Source of the DNA: Leptospira hartskeerlii
GTDB lineage: Bacteria > Spirochaetota > Leptospiria > Leptospirales > Leptospiraceae
Assembly: GCF_002811475.1 (NCBI RefSeq)
Contig: NZ_NPDL01000012.1
Location: 1 to 64,000 of the forward strand
Reading direction: 5' to 3'
DNA length: 64,000 nucleotides
Under the pieces are notes generated by a model. It was not told where the DNA came from. It did not search any database and worked only from the letters and a program-made list of their open reading frames with translations. Shown in pieces: positions 60,264 to 64,000 of this stretch (its first letter is position 1; each line of letters begins with the position of its first letter). The translations under genes were made by a program, and so were the position numbers.

Positions 60264-60512
60264 ATGAATTGGTCAATTCTTCCGTTTTTTATAATACTGT
60301 TTGGCGTTTCGGTTTACGCACAGGGAGGGGGTTCAGGCAAGTCTAGAATGGGTGGGCCAGGAAGTCCTTGTTTTGAAGATAGACAAAAATACTGCAGCGA
60401 TATTCCGAAAGGGCAGGGAAGGATCAGAGACTGTTTGATGGAAAACTCGGAGAAACTATCCCCGGAATGTAAGGAACATCTGAATAAAAGATGGGGACAG
60501 AAAAAGTCCTAA
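60264..60512 (+). CDS. Small secreted protein with Cys-rich repeat
   Basis: An 82-aa exported protein: signal peptide (ILPFFIILFGVSVYAQ), Gly-rich segment, then one Cys-rich GLG1-type repeat (CFEDRQKYCSDIPKGQGRIRDCL, then LSPECKEHL). The ATG at 60264 has a GGTAG site; an in-frame GTG at 60249 is less likely. Confidence 0.7.
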   Translation: MNWSILPFFIILFGVSVYAQGGGSGKSRMGGPGSPCFEDRQKYCSDIPKGQGRIRDCLMENSEKLSPECKEHLNKRWGQKKS

Positions 60513-60550
60513 ATTAATACGAATAGAGGAGAAAAAGGCGAATCAAATTA

Positions 60551-60566
60551 CTTTCCTTTCGGAAAG
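60551..60566. other. Short hairpin after the Cys-rich gene
   Basis: CTTTCC pairs with GGAAAG around a 4-base loop, 38 bp after the stop. Weak terminator candidate. Confidence 0.25.
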
Positions 60567-60622
60567 AATTCTTCTATCTCATTTCGGAGGATTCGAGATC
60601 TTGTCGTTAGAATCCTTCCGAA

Positions 60623-61885
60623 ATGCTCTCTAATAAAATCATATATCCATTACTTCTCTCCTTAATTTCTATGATCCTTCCTACATGTTTTTTCTCCGGA
60701 AACGATAGGAAGAATGATCCAAGTGCCCAAACGCCTCCTCCGGTCGAAAGACTTTATGCATCTACTTGGTCCCAAGATTTCTATGCAATGATGAAGTATG
60801 TTCATCTTTACGATGAGATCCATCCATTTCTTTATAATTTGGAAGGTGGACGTAGTAACACTGGCCGAATACTTTCCGTTTGGAAGAAGGATGAGATAGA
60901 CGAAAGGATCCGTTGGCTAAGGCTAATGTCTCCACGAACATTGATCATTCCGACAATTTTTCGCTGGGAAAATGATTTCGAAAAAGTTTCTGACGTGATC
61001 GGTTTGAATGGAAATACCAAGGTTAGAGATCTTCATATCCAAAATATACTCAAAGAAATAGATACATACGGATACGATGGAATAGACATAGATTACGAAG
61101 GAATGACTTGCGAAAAGAAGGAGGTATTTCAAGAATTTTTAATACTTCTAAGAGACGAACTCCATAAGAAAGGGAAAATCCTATCGGTAGCCATTCACCC
61201 TAAGACTGTCGCAGAAAAACCTTCAGTCTATCCTTGTAAAGGTTTGAAGTCTCCCATCCAAGTGGATTTTTACGAAGCGTACAGAGGACAGTTAACTCAT
61301 GATTATGAGTTTTTGGGAAAAGTTGCAGACAAAGTCAAAATTATGGCTTACGAACTTCATCCGCGCAAGCAAGGTTTTCCCGGACCAGGACCTCAAGCTC
61401 CTGATTGGTGGATCGATAAAATTTTAGAATATGCAGTTGCTCGTATCCCTAACGAAAAACTTTATATGGCGATCCCAACTTACGGATATGATTGGGCATT
61501 ACATTGCCAAGCCGAAACAAAATCAGTATATTACTCCAGAGCAAAATGGATTCGGGAAAGAATGGCTCCCAGGAAAGAGGAGCCTACAGACGTATTAGAA
61601 ATTTTTAAAACACAGCCCAAGGCCGCAGATTGGACCTATCTTAGGCCTTACTTATACAGGCACCAAGGTCATGTGTATTCAGATCCTTCTCTCTGGTATA
61701 GAATGGGCGGTTGCGATCGAGTTGCATTTTATATGAATAGAAGCGCATTTGAGAAGAAAATGAAAATATTGGATAAATATAAGATCCGAGGATTTTCCTT
61801 CTGGCAATTAATTGAGGATAACGATCCTGAGATCCATAAATATCTGGAAGAAAAATTAGGACCTGAATTTTCGGAAGTACATTAA
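60623..61885 (+). CDS. Glycoside hydrolase family 18-like lipoprotein
   Basis: A 420-aa exported protein with a signal ending in ILPTCFF (possible lipidated Cys). The catalytic strand [12 protein letters not shown] holds the GH18 DxxDxDxE motif. [10 protein letters not shown] and [15 protein letters not shown] fit the barrel's later strands. Likely hydrolyses a GlcNAc-containing polymer. Convergent with the acyl-CoA dehydrogenase gene, stops overlapping by 4 bp. Confidence 0.82.
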   Translation: MLSNKIIYPLLLSLISMILPTCFFSGNDRKNDPSAQTPPPVERLYASTWSQDFYAMMKYVHLYDEIHPFLYNLEGGRSNTGRILSVWKKDEIDERIRWLRLMSPRTLIIPTIFRWENDFEKVSDVIGLNGNTKVRDLHIQNILKEIDTYGYDGIDIDYEGMTCEKKEVFQEFLILLRDELHKKGKILSVAIHPKTVAEKPSVYPCKGLKSPIQVDFYEAYRGQLTHDYEFLGKVADKVKIMAYELHPRKQGFPGPGPQAPDWWIDKILEYAVARIPNEKLYMAIPTYGYDWALHCQAETKSVYYSRAKWIRERMAPRKEEPTDVLEIFKTQPKAADWTYLRPYLYRHQGHVYSDPSLWYRMGGCDRVAFYMNRSAFEKKMKILDKYKIRGFSFWQLIEDNDPEIHKYLEEKLGPEFSEVH

Positions 61886-63054
61886 GAATCTTTCATAATG
61901 CTTCCGGAGATGATCAATTTCTGGATCTCACTTGTTCCTCCGCCTATCTCTCCCAATCGAGTGTCTCTGTATAAACGAGAAACTTTGTACTCGTCCATAT
62001 AACCTGCTCCTCCGTGGATCTGGACCGCGAGATTTGTAACCTCTCTCGCTGCGGTGGTCGCGAATAATTTACATGCGGCGCATTTTCCGGAAAGACTCAT
62101 ACTTGGTTTGCCTTCCGATTCTATTTTTTCCATTTCCCAGGCAATATTGTAAGTAAGCCACTTTGCCGCCTCATACTTGGAATAAATTTCCGCGAGCATG
62201 AATGCAACTCCTTGGTGTTGGTAAATAGATTTGCCGAAACTTTTGCGGGAGGCTGAAAAGGATTTAGACTCATCTAAACAAGCCTTCATAACCCCCAAGG
62301 AATAAGCAGCCAAAGAAAGTCTTTCTGCATTGAAAGTCTGCATGGTTTGTCTAAAACCTTTTCCTAATTTACCTAAAATATTTTCTTCAGGAACTTCCAC
62401 ATCCTCGAAAAATAATGCTCCGGTAGGAGAGGCTTTCAATCCCATCTTGTCCATTGCGGCTGACCTGGAGATCCCTTTCGAATTCAGATCTACAATGAAA
62501 TGAGTGAGGCCTTTTTCTTTTCCGGTTTCGTCTTGGGTCCTGGCGAGAACCAGACAATAGTTCGCATTAGGCGCATTCGTAATATATGTTTTTTGACCGG
62601 AGAGAAGATAACGTTCCTTCCCTGATTTTTTAGCGAGAGAAGAAAGTCCTGAAACGTCGGAACCTCCGTCAGGCTCGGTTACACCCAAGGAGCCGATTGT
62701 CTTACCCGTAATAATATCAGGCAGATATTTTTTCTTCTGCTCCTGGGTTCCGAAATGTTTGATAGGAAGCCCGAATAAGCCAGCGGATGCCCCTGCGCTG
62801 AAAAAAGTAGAACCACAATATTCCGAAACGATTTCCATTGCCAGGGTGCTCAAAAAAACTCCTGCTCCCTGTCCGCCGAATTCTTCCTCGTGTAAAAGAC
62901 CTAAATAGCCTGCTTCTCCCAGTTTGAGATAATGAGATCTGGGAAGTTCTTTCGTTTTATCAGCTTCTTCCGCGAAAGGATGGATTTCCTTTTTGCAAAA
63001 ATTGCGAAACGATTCTGTGAACTCTTGTTCATCTGTGCTTAGGCTAAAATCCAT
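61882..63054 (-). CDS. Acyl-CoA dehydrogenase
   Basis: A 390-aa FAD acyl-CoA dehydrogenase. Landmarks: [67 protein letters not shown] (catalytic Glu region). I use the ATG at 63054 with GAGGGA; an in-frame start 42 bases upstream is less likely. First step of beta-oxidation or branched-chain degradation. Confidence 0.9.
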   Translation of the reverse strand: MDFSLSTDEQEFTESFRNFCKKEIHPFAEEADKTKELPRSHYLKLGEAGYLGLLHEEEFGGQGAGVFLSTLAMEIVSEYCGSTFFSAGASAGLFGLPIKHFGTQEQKKKYLPDIITGKTIGSLGVTEPDGGSDVSGLSSLAKKSGKERYLLSGQKTYITNAPNANYCLVLARTQDETGKEKGLTHFIVDLNSKGISRSAAMDKMGLKASPTGALFFEDVEVPEENILGKLGKGFRQTMQTFNAERLSLAAYSLGVMKACLDESKSFSASRKSFGKSIYQHQGVAFMLAEIYSKYEAAKWLTYNIAWEMEKIESEGKPSMSLSGKCAACKLFATTAAREVTNLAVQIHGGAGYMDEYKVSRLYRDTRLGEIGGGTSEIQKLIISGSIMKDS

Positions 63055-63196
63055 TTTTGATCCCTCGAATCCTGCTAAACTTGAAGAAAGATACACGAAG
63101 GCAAGTAGAATTCCCTGTATCCGAATATTGTTCGTTAGGAAAGCGAATTAAATACGGATTTTAGTTAAAGCCGATATATTCTAAAAATTTAAAATA

Positions 63197-63991
63197 CTAT
63201 TTTCCTTTGAAAACGGCGGTTCTTTTCTCTAATAAGGAACGGATCCCTTCTTGACCGTCTTCCGATTTTAAGCAATCGGTCACCAAAGGGACTAGATCGT
63301 CTATTGCTTCTAAATCTCCAACTTCTATTGCTTTTCTTGCGTTCGTTAAGACCGCATCTATCGCCTTTGGGGCCTGGGCGGAAATTCTTTCAGCAAGTTC
63401 GATTGCTCTTGTTAATAATTCTTTTTTAGGTAAAATTTCTTGCACGATTCCGATTCGATATGCTTCCGAAACATCGAAAGTATCTCCCGTTAGGATATAT
63501 TTCATTGCATTTCCCCAACCCGAAGTTCTTACAAATCGGATGGTTGCTCCGCCGAAAGGCAAGATCCCTCTTTGCACTTCCATTTGAGCGAACACAGTTT
63601 TTTCTGCGGCAAGTGCGATGTCGGAAGCAAGCATTAATTCGATCCCTAAAGTTAGGCAAAACCCATGGACTGCCGTAATCAAAGGTTTTTTCCGAACTCT
63701 ATCTGTTCCTCCCGTATCCCAAGGATTGATATTTCCTTTTTTGAAAAAATTTCTACCTTGCTCAAGGATCGATTTTGCAACATCTTCCAGTTCTAAACCG
63801 AAAGTGAAATGAAGGCCGTTCGCATATAGAACTGCACATCTGGAATTTGGATCATCTTCGTAAACAGTGAGAGCATCGCTTAGCTCCATGATCATTTGTG
63901 TATTCATTGCATTTCTGGCATCTGGACGATTGAGTGCGATACAAAACACAGGACCCTTCTTTTCGATCTGGATATAAGTATAAGATTTCAT
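63197..63991 (-). CDS. Enoyl-CoA hydratase/isomerase (crotonase family)
   Basis: A 264-aa crotonase-family protein: NRPDARNAMNTQMIMEL, oxyanion-hole parts HFTFGLELEDV and VHGFCLTLGIELMLASDIALAAE, and QRGILPFGGATIRFVR. GGAGA sits 5 bp before the ATG, just inside the window end. Catalytic Glu positions not fully clear. Confidence 0.85.
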   Translation of the reverse strand: MKSYTYIQIEKKGPVFCIALNRPDARNAMNTQMIMELSDALTVYEDDPNSRCAVLYANGLHFTFGLELEDVAKSILEQGRNFFKKGNINPWDTGGTDRVRKKPLITAVHGFCLTLGIELMLASDIALAAEKTVFAQMEVQRGILPFGGATIRFVRTSGWGNAMKYILTGDTFDVSEAYRIGIVQEILPKKELLTRAIELAERISAQAPKAIDAVLTNARKAIEVGDLEAIDDLVPLVTDCLKSEDGQEGIRSLLEKRTAVFKGK

Positions 63992-64000
63992 AAAATCTCC

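Overview
The window reads as a chromosomal segment of a Leptospira-type spirochaete, probably a saprophytic or intermediate lineage. The basis is a DUF1577 protein (a family I know from Leptospira), many lipoproteins with loose spirochaetal lipoboxes, an alternative complex III respiratory operon, a sucB-lpd-sucA operon, an ECF sigma module, and moderately AT-rich DNA with GGAG-type ribosome sites. This is recognition from memory, not a database search. Nearly all of the window is coding. I saw no rRNA, tRNA, CRISPR array or insertion sequence.

Layout. 1-6945: alternative complex III genes actB (5' incomplete), actC, actD, actE and actF plus a lipoprotein, closed by a strong terminator. The first 54 bases are an exact inverted copy of bases 534-587, so the left edge is suspect. 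7043-8674: small membrane protein, lipoprotein and a cysteine-rich secreted protein. 8949-15948: a DUF1577 protein; a three-gene overlapping operon (degenerate RecA/Rad51-like protein, 86-aa protein, exonuclease-degenerate family B DNA polymerase); a DUF5706/Pycsar-effector-like membrane protein; and a large unknown membrane-anchored protein. 16100-19490: acyltransferase, glyA and a lipoate ligase-like gene. The acyltransferase is bracketed by 28-bp direct repeats that copy the 3' end of glyA. 19713-25546: SGNH lipoprotein, beta-barrel-like protein, rhomboid-like protein without its catalytic His, MBL hydrolase and PBP1A. 25687-31560: 2-oxoglutarate dehydrogenase (E2, E3, E1 order) and a DUF6941-like gene.

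31714-35793: three sensory genes (PAS-PAS kinase, single-domain receiver, REC-PAS-kinase-REC hybrid). 35814-38041: lipoprotein and Ppx/GppA, divergent from the rod-shape operon mreB-mreC-mreD-mrdA-rodA (38230-44369). 44433-48544: small and unknown genes, a DUF1858 protein and a PTPS-III-type pterin enzyme. 48657-50621: acetoacetyl-CoA synthetase. 50688-52865: an envelope-stress-like operon (Ser/Thr-rich lipoprotein, Spy/CpxP-like periplasmic protein, ECF sigma factor, membrane anti-sigma candidate) behind a candidate ECF promoter. 53017-64000: solute-binding protein, ferredoxin-MBL fusion, lytic transglycosylase, metalloprotease lipoprotein, PepA, Bcp, SDR, a Cys-rich-repeat protein, GH18 lipoprotein, acyl-CoA dehydrogenase and enoyl-CoA hydratase.

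Together this is a mostly housekeeping region covering respiration, the TCA cycle, peptidoglycan and cell shape, and fatty or keto acid use. The best candidate for an undescribed system is the polymerase/RecA-like operon at 10096-13290. The acyltransferase flanked by glyA-end repeats and the Spy-like/ECF operon come next.
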